This document shows, in pieces, positions 12,408 through 24,878 of a stretch of 64,000 nucleotides of DNA (position 1 is its first letter; each line of letters starts with the position of its first letter). The position numbers and the translations under genes were made by a program. The notes under the pieces were generated by a model that saw only the letters and a list, made by a program, of their open reading frames with translations, was not told where the DNA came from and did not search any database. The stretch comes from Gordionus sp. m RMFG-2023 (Eukaryota > Nematomorpha > Gordioida > Chordodea > Parachordodidae), in the NCBI RefSeq assembly GCF_954871325.1, contig NC_088775.1:61729561-61793560 (forward strand), in the 5' to 3' direction.

Positions 12408-12850
12408 CAATACCGCAAAAATTTTAGCGCGAAATGTATTATCGCGAATGCATTATCGCGAATGTCGATTACCGCGAAAAGATATTATAGCGAATGCATT
12501 ACAGCGAATGCATTATCGCGAATATAATATAGCGATTGCATTACTAAGAATGCATTATAGCGAATATAATACAGCGAAATTATTATAGCGAATATATTAG
12601 CGCGAATGTAATACCGCGAAAATGTTATCGCGAAAGTATTATAGCGAATACATTACAGCGAATGAATTATCGCGAATGCATTTTCGCGAATATATTACCG
12701 CGAATGCATCATAGCGAATGTATTATAGCGAATGAATTATCGCGAATACATTATAGCGAATGCAATAGCGAATCCATTATAGCGAATGCATTATAGCGAT
12801 GCATTATAGCGAATGCATTATAGCGAATGCATTATCATATCGCGAATGGA
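12408..12850 (+). repeat. Left minisatellite arm of element 1
   Basis: About 25 imperfect tandem copies of a 13-17 base unit with core GCGAATGCATTAT. The first ~100 bases match the reverse complement of the right arm unit by unit, including the irregular phrases GTCGATTACCGCGAA and AAAGATATTATAGCGAA, so the tips were copied as a block. Confidence 0.9.
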
Positions 12851-13101
12851 GTTTCATGAAAGTTACAATTTTATATTTATCGACTTTTCGACTGACTTAG
12901 TTGAATCTGAAAATTAAGTTAAAATGGGGATTGGCTCTAAAAACATTTTTTTATTGAAATTAAGCCTAAGGCTTTTCTTTTTTTTGACTCAAAATATATA
13001 AAAAAGATTCTAAGTATAATAAAATAGATTTCTCTTTTTCATCTAATCATTTTAAATATTAAACATCAAGTTTTTTCTTTTTAATTTATTGAAAACTTGT
13101 A

Positions 13102-14039
13102 GGGGAGAACGGGGTTATGGCGAACCCTAAAGGCAAACCTTAAGAAAATTATAAGTACTTTATCATTTTTAATAAAAAATATTTCATTTTGTTCAGCTCT
13201 ATTAGTTTTATGATATGTTTAAATTTCAAAAATACATCTCTAATAATTTTTTCAAAATATCATTTTTCCTGGAATTTTTTTTGGTAACCGAGTGCCTACC
13301 CGGGGACGAACAAGCCCTTGGTCGAGGTTATTATAAACTCTGCTTAATTTCCCATATATAAAAGTTATATATTTTTTTATTAGGATATTTAATGATTCAA
13401 AACATAAAAGTGTTATATAAAATCATTTAAAACATTCACAATCTTTGCAAATAAAAAAACAATAAAATTGCAAAGCCATGTAACTAATAACTGACATTGA
13501 AAGCAGTCTTGATTGTTATGCTTGATATAATTTATTTGTATACCAAACAATTCATATAATAACATTTTTCGATTTTTTTTCTTTTAGTTGGTCTCTCCTT
13601 GACTTTTTTTGGGTGTCAAATTTTTATAAAATAGCAAAAAAAAAGGTTCTACCTAGCCCCATAAAAATTGCCCCAGTAGCACCACTTTGATTAAGATTAT
13701 ATTTTGAAGTAATTATATTATCAATTTTGTTCGGGTAAATTGTTATTCTATAAAATAGGATTTTTTCTTTTATATAAGATGATTTTTGTGTGGTAAAATT
13801 GTATATTAATCTTTATTTTTGAAAAATAGTAAAAGTGTAAAAAGTTACTTTTGAAGGTACGAATGATATAAAGCATTATAAAAATTCTTCAAGCGGTTCG
13901 ATAGAAATAAAAATTATAGCCGCATATGCAATATATAAGTAAATAGTTTTGGTAAAAAATTATCTCCTAGAGTTTAATACTCTAGAAAATAAAGCCACTC
14001 TCACTATAACCCTGGGTTCATTATAACACCGGTCTCCCC
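13102..14039. mobile_element. Tc1/mariner-type non-autonomous element nested in element 1
   Basis: The ends are inverted copies of GGGGAGAMCGGKGTTATRRTGAACCC (written with ambiguity codes), flanked on both sides by TA (13100-13101, 14040-14041). TA duplication is the hallmark of the Tc1/mariner superfamily. The 938-base interior has no credible transposase frame. Confidence 0.7.
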
Positions 14040-14439
14040 TAATTATGGGCATCAGAAATTTTTTAGCTTTAGCTGATAACATAAAATAATATCACAAAGT
14101 TCTTTCCAAAAGTGTCTTACTTTGTGGAATAAACAAAAAATGTCAATTCTAGTGGAATTCGTATTACGAATCTATGGTTTTGCTTGATAAAATCTTAGTT
14201 GAAAAACAAAAGGAGATTGATGAGTTATATGATAAGCAAGGGGTTAGCTTGGTGAACTGAATTAATATTCCACTTTTTCCTAGAGAATTCAGGAATTAAA
14301 CTTGATTCAAATTTTTATTATCATGTCAAAATTTTATCATTATCAGATCTTTGAAAAAATACATAATTTAGAAAATTATCATATGTTTATATTGTTAGTG
14401 GTATTTAATAATGAGATTTGTTTAATAATGCCAAAATAT

Positions 14440-15900
14440 TTTATGTTATAGTTAATGAATTTGAAGAAATCTTTAAAAATATATATGTCCGACTACATTT
14501 TTTTATCTTAATTTTCTAAAAGCCACTTTATAAAATTTAAAGTATTTTGTTTTTATGTTATAGTTTATGAATTAAAGGAAATCTTTAAAAATATATATGT
14601 ACGACTACATTTTTTTTATATTAATTTTCTAAAAACCACTTTAAATTTTGAGAATATTAAGACAGGAGATTTCATAAAAAACGAATGACACGTTTCGGAG
14701 TTAATAAGATTTCAAAACGCGATGTTTTTTAGCCGCCCGGTAAATAATCAAAATTTTTGATCTCATTATCAACTTTCTTCCAATAGTAGGAATAGGGCTA
14801 GTAGTTGTTTTTGTCAATATCATCATAAGCTTGACAATTTATAATTGAATTTTTTAAACCGTATCATGAATAATAAACCAATTTGCACAGTGAGATTTAA
14901 AAATAATTAAATAGACAGAATATGAAATTAAAAAATCTTCTTTTCCCATTTCAGAAAGTCTCATAATCATTATGTTTAAAAATATTTATTGTAGGCATTC
15001 CCTTTCAGGCAGAATAATATGATTTGAAAATAACTTATAAAATATTTGAACTAAATTCTCATATCATCTCTATTGAAACCACCAAAATATATAATTAAAT
15101 ATATTTTTTATCATTTTAAGATTTATATTTGAAACAGGAGTTGGCATTTATTATTTTTAAATTTAACAATGTTTAAATTTAGAAAAGAAAAGATATTATG
15201 TTTTAAAGCTATAAAATTAATAATTTTGACGATTACAAAAGATTTAATAAGATAGAGTTCTCAATCCAATGTTCCCCTTCATCTAATCTTATTTAAAAAA
15301 TTTTAAAAATTATCAACATATTTTTTTAGCGCTGGAAAGGGTTAATCATATCAGTAACTAGGGGCTAGTAGAATTAGGTCGAATTAATTATATTATGCTT
15401 AAAAATATGATATAATAAGTATTCATTGGCTATTATAGCTTTAAATTCTATTTTTTTCTCTTTAACTTTCACCTTTTCTGGTGGTTGATAATCAAAAGAA
15501 TTAGAAAAAAAATTAAAAAATTCATTAAAACTTAAACATTTTTAAAAATAAAATATCACATTTTGAAATTTTTTATGAATTATTTATATACAAATGGATT
15601 ATTATTGATAATAACAATTATCCTATAGGAGACTTAATAAACCAATATAATCTACAAGCCTGGGGTTTGGGGCTTGTTGGGGCAAAAATTAACTTTTACT
15701 AGAATCAATCTTAAAATATAAAATATTTATTAATAGGGTCTTTTGTAAAAAACGACTTAATCTAATCGTTAAAAAAATTGAGTATACCAAATTCCACATA
15801 TTTTTTAATAAAATACGAATTTCATAAATAACAAGTGACGTGTTTTAGAGGTAAATAATTTTAAAACGCTACTTTAAATAAATTGGTTTTTTGGAACTTA
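14440..15900. other. Non-coding interior of element 1
   Basis: AT-rich DNA with a tandem duplication of about 115 bases (14448-14560 and 14561-14645, both with AATCTTTAAAAATATATATG). A ~60-base phrase around 14675-14730 is repeated loosely at 15820-15880. No gene seen. Confidence 0.55.
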
Positions 15901-15939
15901 ATAAATGGGTTAAATATAATTTTGATTGCATTGTGATAA

Positions 15940-16505
15940 TGTTATAATGCATTCGCGATATTGCATTCGCTAATGCATTCGCGATAATGCATTCGCTGTA
16001 ATGTATTCGCTCTAATACATTCGCTATGATACATTCGCGATAATACATTCGCTGTAATGCATTCGCTATAATTTCGCGGTAATGCATTCGCTATAATGCA
16101 TTCGCGCTAATATATTCTCTATAATACATTCGCTATGATGCATTCGCGATAATGCATTCGCGGTATTACATTCGCTGTAATGCATTCGCTATAATGTTTT
16201 CGCGGTAATGCATTCGCTATAATGCATTCGCGCTAATATATTTGCTATAATACATTCGCTATGATGCATTCGCGATAATGCATTCGCGGTATTACATTCG
16301 CTGTAATGCATTCGCTATAATATTTTCGCGGTAATGCATTCTCTATAATGCATTCGCGCTAATATATTCGCTATGATACATTCGCTATAATGCATTCGCG
16401 GTAATGCATTCGCTATAATATCTTTTCGCGGTAATCGACATTCGCGATAATGCATTCGCGATAATACATTTCGCGGTAAAAGTTTCGCGGTATTGACGTG
16501 ATACG
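15940..16505 (-). repeat. Right minisatellite arm of element 1
   Basis: Tandem units of ATAATGCATTCGC with variants, the reverse complement of the left arm. A ~95-base higher-order block appears twice in tandem near 16100-16195 and 16210-16320. The short frames seen on the minus strand here are by-products of the repeat and not genes. Confidence 0.9.
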
Positions 16506-17463
16506 AAAAATCATATAATAATTGCAAATAAAACCATTTATAAAAATTTTATAATTTAAAAAACAAAATATAAATTAAATATAAAGATTTCATAATTTGG
16601 AAAAAAAAATATTATACATCATCTGATATATCATATAAATTCCTATCCAATTTTATATATATACTAAATGCAGACACTAAATCAAAATAACTATTATCAT
16701 TCATAATTAAATATATCATATGTGTAATTCACATTACACCCTATTTCAAAATGGTTAATTACTTCAAAATAAACAACATTAACTCACCCTCAATAGATCC
16801 TTTAATAACATATCAACCTTAATTGAAACTAAATTACAAATACAATATATTAACATTAATTAATAATAAATGACCCCACACATGTCCATCCCTTTAAAAA
16901 CCCAAAATGCATAATTGTAATATACACTTTATTACAAAAGTCTATTTCCATATATATTTTCCTAAATTTCAAATATTTAAATATTTAGCAATCCTTTCTG
17001 TCCTGCTGATCATGAGGTCTTTTATCTTCCTATGACGGAATACCTATAACACCATTCAATAAGTCTTAAGGCATATCAAATAATAATCAAAATTGGATGT
17101 ACCATATACATCTAGACATATAATACCACAAATATTATTGTTTTAAATGGCCAAAATGAAGACATCTAATACCACCAATACTATTGTCTTACATGGGCCA
17201 AAAGAAATCAAATTCCAATCCTAATACTCATTACACACTTTCTATCTTAACCTTTTTAAGTTAAATATTTAATATGAAATTACAGAAACCCTTAAACTCA
17301 CCTCTTAATCTCACCTCTTCCTGACCTCCTGTATCGTGGTTAGTACTACTGCGCTGCCAAAAATTTATCAGATAAAATATATATCAACAAAAATTTTGTT
17401 TTACCTTTAAAACCACATTAACCCAAACCTTCCGATCTGCATCGCGAGTACCACTATTTAAAT

Positions 17464-17746
17464 CCACATTTCATAATAAAACGACCCAAATTTATTCATT
17501 AAATAAAACAATCTAATATCTATCCATTAAGAAAAATATAATATAATAAATCATAATTATCCAACTCTCCATCTCACAAGGTCCATTCTTTGTTCCTCGC
17601 TGACATCTTCTCCCATTAATTCAATTCTTCATCCTAAATTTCCAACAAAGGACTTTTTATTGCCCATCCACCATGTGATGATCACGTAACTGACATTTGA
17701 TGTATTATATTAAATTTGTTTCTTCTTTTTTTCAACAGCTTCAACA
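17464..17746 (-). repeat. Right LTR of element A
   Basis: It matches 10989-11317 and ends TTCAACA next to an unrelated coding-like fragment. It is the 5' LTR if the element is read on the minus strand. Confidence 0.75.
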
Positions 17747-17747
17747 A

Positions 17748-18890
17748 TTTATTGTTTGATAATAATGCCATAGATTATATATCATTTAAACAATGGTTGG
17801 CGGCAAACCGTACCACCCTCGAAAAGTTAACTAAGTCCGCCAGCGAATTTGTGGAGTATTTGATTAGGCCTAAAACGAATTATTTGTTATTTGATATTCA
17901 ATTCGATTCGTATTTTACGAATACGAATAACACAATTATTCGATTCGAAATTTCGAATCGAATATGAATAATGAGGAAAATTATTCGAAATTATTTATAT
18001 ATAAATATTCGTAATTATTCGCAAATATTTTATTGCAAGTAAAATAAAAAGAAGTAATTAAATTTTCCTAGTGGATATCATTTCGTTTTATTTTATTTTC
18101 TATTATCAAATATCAAATCATAACAAGTTATATTTGCTGACAAAGTTTAATGGAAGAAAAGGAAAAGCTTCAAAGTAAAATATAATTATTTTATTTTGAT
18201 TGTTTCTCTTTAATCATTTTTGATGTTATGAACAAGTCAAAACATTTTTATAGAGTGTTCCTCTTTCCCATATTCTCGAGCTCCTGGCAGATAAATAACT
18301 AAATTTTTTTGACTAGTTCTTATTATTTGATTAGGAAAATCCTTTTCCCATTTAGTAACCTTATTTTGGGCAAATTTTAAAGACAATCTAATTCAGATAG
18401 TGCATTATAATATCTTCATCCTCTATTACATTGTCATAATCACCTCTAAAAATTATATTAATAATTAAATAAAGAAAATTATGCTACTAAAGTATTTTTA
18501 ATAAATAAAATCTATAATGAAATACTTTCTAAAATTTTGTTATATTTTATATGCAAAAATGACAATTAGTTTAGAGAATCCTTAAAAGTGTCATCTTTAA
18601 ACATCTGTAAAATTTTTTTTGCAAAATATTTTATAAGCTTTAGAAAAATTTTCGAATCGAATCGAATATTCGACGAATCGAAACGAATAATGATTTTATT
18701 ATACGAATACGAATAGCGCAATTATTCGATTCGTTTTTTTGTAGGCCTATATTTAGAAAAATTAAATATTTCAATTACTCATGCATTTATTTCTTCGGAA
18801 CAATCTTCATTTTTTAAGTCATTAAAATCGAATTTGAAGGATGGGGAATATCTAAGGATTTTGTAGAGAACTGCGCTTTTGTAGTTCAAG
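17748..18890 (+). pseudogene. Unrecognised coding fragment interrupted by a short transposon
   Basis: From 17748 the frame reads NNLLFDNNAIDYISFKQW, LAANRTTLEKLTKSASEFVEYL and stops making sense at 17865, where an inverted-repeat element begins. After that element (18750 onward) a protein-like stretch, EKLNISITHAFISSEQSSFF and KSLKSNLKDGEYLRIL, runs to about 18865. Codon use here is richer in G+C than the surroundings. Element A abuts its left side. It could be part of a host exon or of a retroelement coding region; I do not recognise the family. Nothing joins it to a start codon in this window. Confidence 0.4.
17865..18749. mobile_element. Inverted-repeat DNA element with TAGGCCTA ends
   Basis: The ends are TAGGCCTAAAACGAA on the left and TTCGTTTTTTTGTAGGCCTA on the right. 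Next to them are inverted blocks of ATTCGATTCG and CGAATACGAATA. The interior is ~650 bases of AT-rich non-coding DNA. Flanks share TATTT, compatible with a decayed 8-bp duplication and a hAT-type MITE, but that is weak. Confidence 0.6.
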
Positions 18891-19737
18891 ATCAGTCTCA
18901 AGATTTCCATTGGACTAATATTCCGGCCTTCATCCATTTATGATTTATTACTACGAAAGCGATATCAGCAAACATCTAAGTTACGTGGTTATATCAGATT
19001 GTCTAAAACACAATACTTGTTCCTTTTATTTATTTCAAATAAAATTAATAAAGAAAGATTTGATAAGATTTCAAATTTTTTTATTTTTATGATAAAGCAT
19101 TTACCCAGTATAAAAAACAAAAAAAACTTTGTAAACCTCTACAACCATTATAATGATTTTGGGATCTAGGCAGAATGATATTTTTTTGCAACTGCACTTG
19201 GCAAAACTCCTTGTGATAATTTAGGGGGAATTATTAAGAGGTTGGCGGCTAGAACAAGCCTGCAAAGTCTTTAATGGATTTATATAATTTTGCAAGAATT
19301 AATATCCCGGGGATTAATTACATATTTATCAGCAACATTGATTTATGAATGGATCAAATCTCGAAAATAGATTTTTAACGGCCAAACGAATTCCCGGTAC
19401 GCAAAAATATTCATGCAATGAAAGGAAACATGAAAGTCAAATTTTATTCTAATTCATTAGATTAATTAATATATGATATTATTTAATTAATATGTTTATC
19501 ACAATATTAATTTCCCATTGATATTAATGTAATATAAATAATTAGCTAAATAAAGTTATAAATATTTTTACAATTATTTTCTCTCTAAAGTAAAATAGCT
19601 AAACTTATGTGTTAAATATGACACAATGTCTACTAGTGATCTGCATAGGGCCTAATTTTTCTAACACGGCCTGAAAGATTTATAAAAAAAATATATCAGA
19701 CCCGATCCCAAACGAATTTTCTTTTTATTTGTTTCGT
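18891..19737. other. Gene-free interval
   Basis: No open frame, RNA gene or element end was recognised. The stretch 19640-19700 has the phrase GATCTGCATAGGGCC, reminiscent of the CTGCAG-ended elements at 58979-59174. Confidence 0.4.
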
Positions 19738-20240
19738 AGATTACTATACATTTGGTATAATATAGGATTTAAGCCATACTACTTATATTTAAAGTGTAAT
19801 AACTATTGGTACAGTACTCGTCCCAATCTAGGATTTTGTAAAAATATTAAGAGGTATAATGTCTATCTGTAAAATATTGAAGGAAAAAAGAGCAATTTTT
19901 ATTTTATGGCCATTTTCGGTTTTTAATAGACTTTTTTTCAATAAAATAAATTTTGTATCATATTAAAGGGCTATTCTAGAGCTATTTAATAAAATTTAAA
20001 TTGTATTTCTAGCTTAATTGTTTTTTGAGATATTTAAAATTAAATATAGTGTATTTTGATATTTTCGCGTTTCTAAAGATGGCCATATCTCATGAAGTAA
20101 GCCGATTTGAAAAGTAGATACATTTTTATTAGTTAGTGTATATACTACCAACATACAAATTTTTAAAAAAATTGAAGGGGGTCGGGTTGAGAATCGACTT
20201 TTTTTCGTTGATTTAATATGGAATACAACATATATTAATG
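19738..20240 (-). repeat. Dispersed repeat, copy 2
   Basis: It is the reverse complement of 3032-3500 with moderate divergence. It begins near GATTACTATACATTTGG and ends near TATGGAATACAACAT. Same unknown family. Confidence 0.6.
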
Positions 20241-22502
20241 TATATATAGAACATTTTATTTAAATAAATTCAATTTTTAATCTAAAGAACCTTTATTGAA
20301 TTAATTTCAGTGCATGATTGATTGAAAGATGTAAATATAGTTGAGTTTTAGTAGACAATCAAAAATATTATATAATTTATCAATTGATCAACTTGTCCTG
20401 TAGATAGAAAGTCGTCTCTCTCGATTTTTTACAAAGCTAATAGCTTGGTGATTATAAATAGATCACATTATATTAAGAGCTATTGTACTGATAAATCCTA
20501 TCATGACTGTTGGACTTGGGAATTTGCTATTATGCAGATCCATACTGGTTAGAGGACAGACGATCCTGAATTCAATCTTCATTGTATCCATTATTCTCAT
20601 TTAAAATCGTAATCGATATCATTTTGTTAATAAGGAATCATTCGATCCCTTTAAAAATTTACTTTTTCATAAAATATATAAATAAAATCGAAATTTTTAA
20701 AATATTATTTATGTGATAAAATCAGTGAATACAACAGCTATGCTAGGTTTTCCTCATTTCCATCAAACTGGATATTAGGTTTAGGGAAAAATTAACATGA
20801 GGATTCCTTTATACGTTTTTGGGAAAGCCACATGTACTTATATGCATAACAATCCGAAAACTGTTATTTTAATATCTATATTTTGAGATAAAAAGAGTTG
20901 GGCGAAGCAAAAGCCTATAATTGCACATATATTTAATTACTTTGGGGCAAGGCAGGCTGATTTTTAATATCTATAAAAATTGCTAATATGTGATTAATAA
21001 AGGATATATGCAGATGCTTCGATTAAAATTAAATATCTATCTCCATCATATTTTAGCATCCACCATAATTTATATAAACTTGCCGCTCATTTTCCTTTTA
21101 AATTTTAATCAAGACTCACAAGATTTTTAAAATATTAAATGATTAAATAAATAATTTTTAGGTTTATCAATATCTATAAATAATAAAATTGAAGATGCAG
21201 ATCTAGAAGAAATTACAATTGTTAAAGTGGTGAGGAATAAAATCATAATGCAAATTAGACCCTTTATCCTCTCCACAGCTCTATACCTATTTTATCTTAT
21301 TAAAAACGCAACGGATGAAAAAAAATTAAATTTATTAATATGGATTTCCTTCACTTTACAAGGAATGCAATATTATTACAATACACATAGGATTCTATTC
21401 TGACTTATATTAATCTGGCATTTGTTAAAAGGCCCGATTTTGAGTCGATTTTAAATAACATCTGGTTAAGATTTTAGCGATAGTATTATATAAGACTCGA
21501 AATTTGGCAAATAGCCAAACCTTTATGCCATCCATTAGAAAAATCCTAAGGCTTACATAATACTATTTTAGTCTGGCACTATTAAAAGGCAAGCTTATCA
21601 CTCATTTGGGAAAGCACTTGATCAACCATATCAACATGAATTCCAATGATAATCATATTAAGGATGAGGTTTAAACATTTTAAGCTTATTTATTTGATAA
21701 TTTTTTTTAATCAACAGATGAATGAATTAATATTTTTATAAATTATAATTTTTTTTAATAGAATTTATCATACCTTTGTTTTGTTAATGATAAAATTGTA
21801 TTTGCAATGGCGTAGGATTAGGGGAGTTTTAGAGTTGATACCTACCGTCCTTTCTTCCATAGAAGATGTGATTGGTAAAATTGTGCTTTTTCATATTACT
21901 TTTATATTAATATAGAATAAATTTGCCTTCATTTCTTTTAAAATGATAACCCCCCCCCTTAATATCGGTTTCTATAAAATCAACAGCCTAAAGATTTTGC
22001 ACAGCTGGTAGAAAGCTTGGACATCTATTTGCCAAATCTCAATGCTTACATAATATAATTTTGGCTAAAATCTTAATCGGGTCATTTTTTAAAATCGGGC
22101 TTTTTAACATCACTAGTGGATATCTTATTTTGGTTTATTTTAAGTATTTGGTGTCATTTCTATTTTTCATATTTTATTCTCGTTTTTCCGTAATTTTTTT
22201 GTTTTTTTGGGTACTAAGATTAAGCCAAACCTAGGACACGGCCTAAGTCTATTTAAATGCTTTTTTACGCATCAAAGTTACTGATTGAGACATCAAGTCT
22301 TACATTTTAAAATACGATAAACAGTTATTTTTTATAATTTGTAATATTTTTTAAATATATTTTGCTTGTTTAATTTTTATTATTATTATAATTGAAATGT
22401 TCTTATTATGTTAATAATTTATTTATTTTTTATATACTTTGTTAACAAACGGATTGAAGTAATAAACTAAAAGCATACTAGTTGGCATTATATTTTAGTC
22501 AA
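20241..22502. other. Gene-free interval with a local inverted repeat
   Basis: A segment at about 21428-21530 is the reverse complement of 22022-22110 (shared phrase AAAATCGGGC...TTTTAACA), and a third piece lies at 21531-21610. This is probably a degraded fold-back element of about 0.7 kb. A run of nine C occurs at about 21950. No gene was seen. Confidence 0.5.
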
Positions 22503-22979
22503 AGTTTAATATATTAGAGATTATTATGATCAAAATTAAAGATGGCAAATTAATTTGCTAAATATAGTCAATCAAAATAATTCTAAATAACATAAATAAA
22601 ACTAAAACATAAAAATATAAAATCAAAATAAGGTAAAAATAATATATCTTTATCTTTTCTTTTTCTTAAATTATTACATTCTCGATCTCACTATTTATAC
22701 TACTAAAATTTACATATCATCTATAATTTCATATAATTGTCATTTAATTTGATTACAATTTAAACTTTCCAATTACCTTTACAAATTTTATATTCAAATT
22801 AACTGTTAATTTTTAAAATTAAAAATAACTTTTCTTTTTCAATACACGCATTTGACACCCCTTTCTTTAAATCGCCTAAATCCCTTCTGAACTGTCAATA
22901 CAGGATAACTAGCTATACGTGATGACTGATTCTAAGACATTGAGTTATCCCAATTTCGCTTTAAATACTTCTTTTGTCC

Positions 22980-24110
22980 CATAATGTCTACGATAAAGAT
23001 CTCTTATAACTAACGCTCTCTTGCAACGATACTGACCTCTTGTCACTATACTAACGGTACCAATCTCTTGTAACAATAATAATTTCTTGTTAAGATAACG
23101 ATTTCTTGTTATAAAGATCTCTTATACGATAACTACTTCTTGCATCTTAACTACCTCTTGTAACGATGACGATTTCTTGTATTAATAATGATTTTTGTAA
23201 CGAATTTCTTTTAGCTATAATCTCTTGTACTGATTGATCACTTGTAACGAATTTCTTGTTAAGATAACGATTTCTTTTATATAGATCTCTTATACGATAA
23301 CTACTTCTTGTATCTTAACTACCTTTTGTAACGATGACGATTTCTTGTATTAATAACGATTTCTTGTATTAATAACGATTTCTTGTATTAATAACGATTT
23401 CTTGTAACGAATTTCTTTTAGCTATAATCTCTTATACTGATTGATCACTTGTAACCAATGGCGTAGCTAGAAATTTTCCTTAGACCTATGTTGTACGGCA
23501 AACGGGCCTTCGGCCCTTTTGCCCGGCCTTCGGCCGGGTTTATCTTACAAATCATAACCATATCTTCGATAATATATAATAAATATATTTTTTAAATGCA
23601 TCAATAATTTGTTATTATAATTTAGTAGATTATTCTCAATGACTTTATAATAATACTATCCAGAATAATTTCAATAGTAATATAATATCCTTCCACAAAC
23701 ATCAAAACCAGAAAAATATAATTCATATAAAATCACTTTTAAGTCTTTTGAACGTATAATCTCAAAAAAAAATTTGCTCTGGGAGGGGTCCAAACCCGAA
23801 AACCACCCCCGTAGCTACGCCACTGCTTGTAACGAATTTCTTGTTAAGATAACGATTTCTTGTTATAAAGATCTCTTATACGATAACTACTTCTTGTATC
23901 TTAACTACCTCTTGTAACGATAACGATTTCTTGTAATAAAGATCTCTTAGATAACTACTTCTTGTATCTTAACGATCTCTTGTAACGATAACGATTTCTT
24001 GTATTGATAACGATTGCTTGTAACGAATTTTTTTTAGCTATAATCTCTTGTACTGATTGATCACTTCTAACGAATTTCTTTTAGCTATAACGATCTCTCT
24101 TAACTAAAAC
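22980..24110 (+). repeat. Tandem repeat of ~19 bp inside LTR element C
   Basis: The clearest stretch, near 23335-23405, repeats ATTAATAACGATTTCTTGT without change. Elsewhere the unit varies (TACCTCTTGTAACGATG, GATCTCTTATACGATAAC). A larger block (GTTATAAAGATCTCTTATACG onwards) is itself repeated at about 23107, 23275 and 23870. The array is cut by the MITE at 23456-23825. Confidence 0.85.
23456..23825. mobile_element. hAT-type MITE with CARTGGCGTAGCTAG ends
   Basis: An exact 8-bp duplication, CTTGTAAC, flanks the element (23448-23455 and 23826-23833). The ends are CAATGGCGTAGCTAG and GTAGCTACGCCACTG. Inside, GGGCCTTCGGCCCTTTTGCC and a following CCGGCCTTCGGCCGG form GC-rich hairpins that are also seen in the 51068-53261 element. 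Non-coding, 370 bases. Termini of this sort are widespread in animal hAT families. Confidence 0.9.
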
Positions 24111-24878
24111 GACTAATTCTATATTCTTAACATGTTACTACTAACTAGACTAAAATTTGTTCTTCCGTTTCTGTTTGGATATTGATACAATTGTTTCTTT
24201 ATCTTGATTGATCTTATTCTTTAAGGTATATGATCATTTCATAAATCTCTTCTCCCCATTTTTTTAGAACTACTTTTTTGAGATAATTATACTGAAGTTT
24301 TAGGTCCATAGTACATATTAAGGCACCAAATGTTTAAAACATTAGAGATTATTATGATCAAAATTGAAGATGATTATTAAAATATATAGTTAATCAAAAT
24401 AATCTTATTCTTTAAGGTCTATCATTATTTCATACTCCTCTTCCGCTTTTTTTAGAATTTCTTTTCTGAGATAATTATACTAAAGTTTTAGGTCCATAGT
24501 ACATATTAAGGTACCAAATGTTTATAACATTAGAAATTATTATGATCAAAATTGAAGATAACAAAATAATTTATTAAAATATATAGTTAATCAAAATTAT
24601 TTTAAATAATATAAATAAACTAAAACGAAATCAAAATATAAAGTAAAAATTATATATCTTTCTCTTTTCTTTTTTCTTGAATTATTACATTTTCGACTTC
24701 ACTATTTATACTCCTAAAATTTACATATCACCGTGTCATTTAATTTGATTACAATTTAAAACTTCCAATTACCTTTACAATTTAAACACTCCAATTATCT
24801 TAACAAATTTTAAATTCAAACTAACTGTTTATTTTTAAAATTATATATAACTTTTCTTTTCATTAAACCTATTTGACA

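Larger units (their letters stand above)
12398..16505. mobile_element. Mutator-like/foldback element 1 with minisatellite terminal inverted repeats
   Basis: The insertion is bounded by a perfect 9-bp target duplication, AAAAATCAT, at 12389-12397 and 16506-16514. Its ends are inverted: GGTTACATGTCAATACCGC on the left and, reverse-complemented, CGTATCACGTCAATACCGC on the right. Each arm (about 12398-12850 and 15940-16505) is a minisatellite of the phrase GCGAATGCATTATA with variants TATCGCGAA, TACAGCGAA and TACCGCGAA, in opposite orientation on the two sides. The interior is about 3.1 kb, AT-rich, without a transposase frame, and includes a nested TA-flanked element (13102-14039). A 9-bp duplication and long inverted arms fit Mutator-like elements; assignment to that superfamily is inference. 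Confidence 0.85.
10989..17746 (-). mobile_element. Non-autonomous LTR element A, interrupted by a minisatellite-armed transposon
   Basis: Direct repeats at 10989-11317 and 17464-17746 share more than 250 bases almost identically, including CATCTCACAAGGTCC and CACCATGTGATGATCACG. Their inner/outer ends read CAACAGCTACAACA. Internal sequence at 11318-12388 and 16515-17463 matches, in order, the interior of element B at 34351-36617. The piece between (12398-16505) is a later insertion. Read on the minus strand, GAAGGGTGGGCG before the LTR is a plausible polypurine tract. No coding capacity was seen, so it is a fossil of a non-coding (TRIM/LARD-like) family. The left end against the Ty3 3' LTR is unclear. 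Confidence 0.75.
22503..24878 (-). mobile_element. LTR element C, non-coding, filled with a tandem repeat
   Basis: Direct repeats of ~355 bases lie at 22503-22857 and 24519-24878. On the minus strand the LTR reads TGTCAAAT... to ...AAACA. A polypurine tract AAAGAAAGGGG sits immediately before the 3' LTR (22858-22868), and TTTGGTACC, a plausible primer site with TGG, follows the 5' LTR. No gag or pol is present; most of the interior is the 19-bp tandem repeat. A ~197-base tandem duplication covers the 5' LTR edge (24209-24600). A hAT MITE is inserted at 23456-23825. Fossil, non-autonomous. Confidence 0.7.

Noticed and set aside
12400-16505. CRISPR array
   Set aside because: Units are contiguous, 13-17 bases, without unique spacers, and mirrored on the two sides of a transposon in a eukaryote.
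15869-16527. Minus-strand frames rich in RECIIANAL
   Set aside because: By-products of the GCGAATGCATTATA minisatellite of element 1.
23000-24110. CRISPR or gene-coding origin for the CTTCTTGTAACGAT repeats
   Set aside because: No spacer-repeat regularity and no open frame. The array lies between LTRs of a non-coding element.
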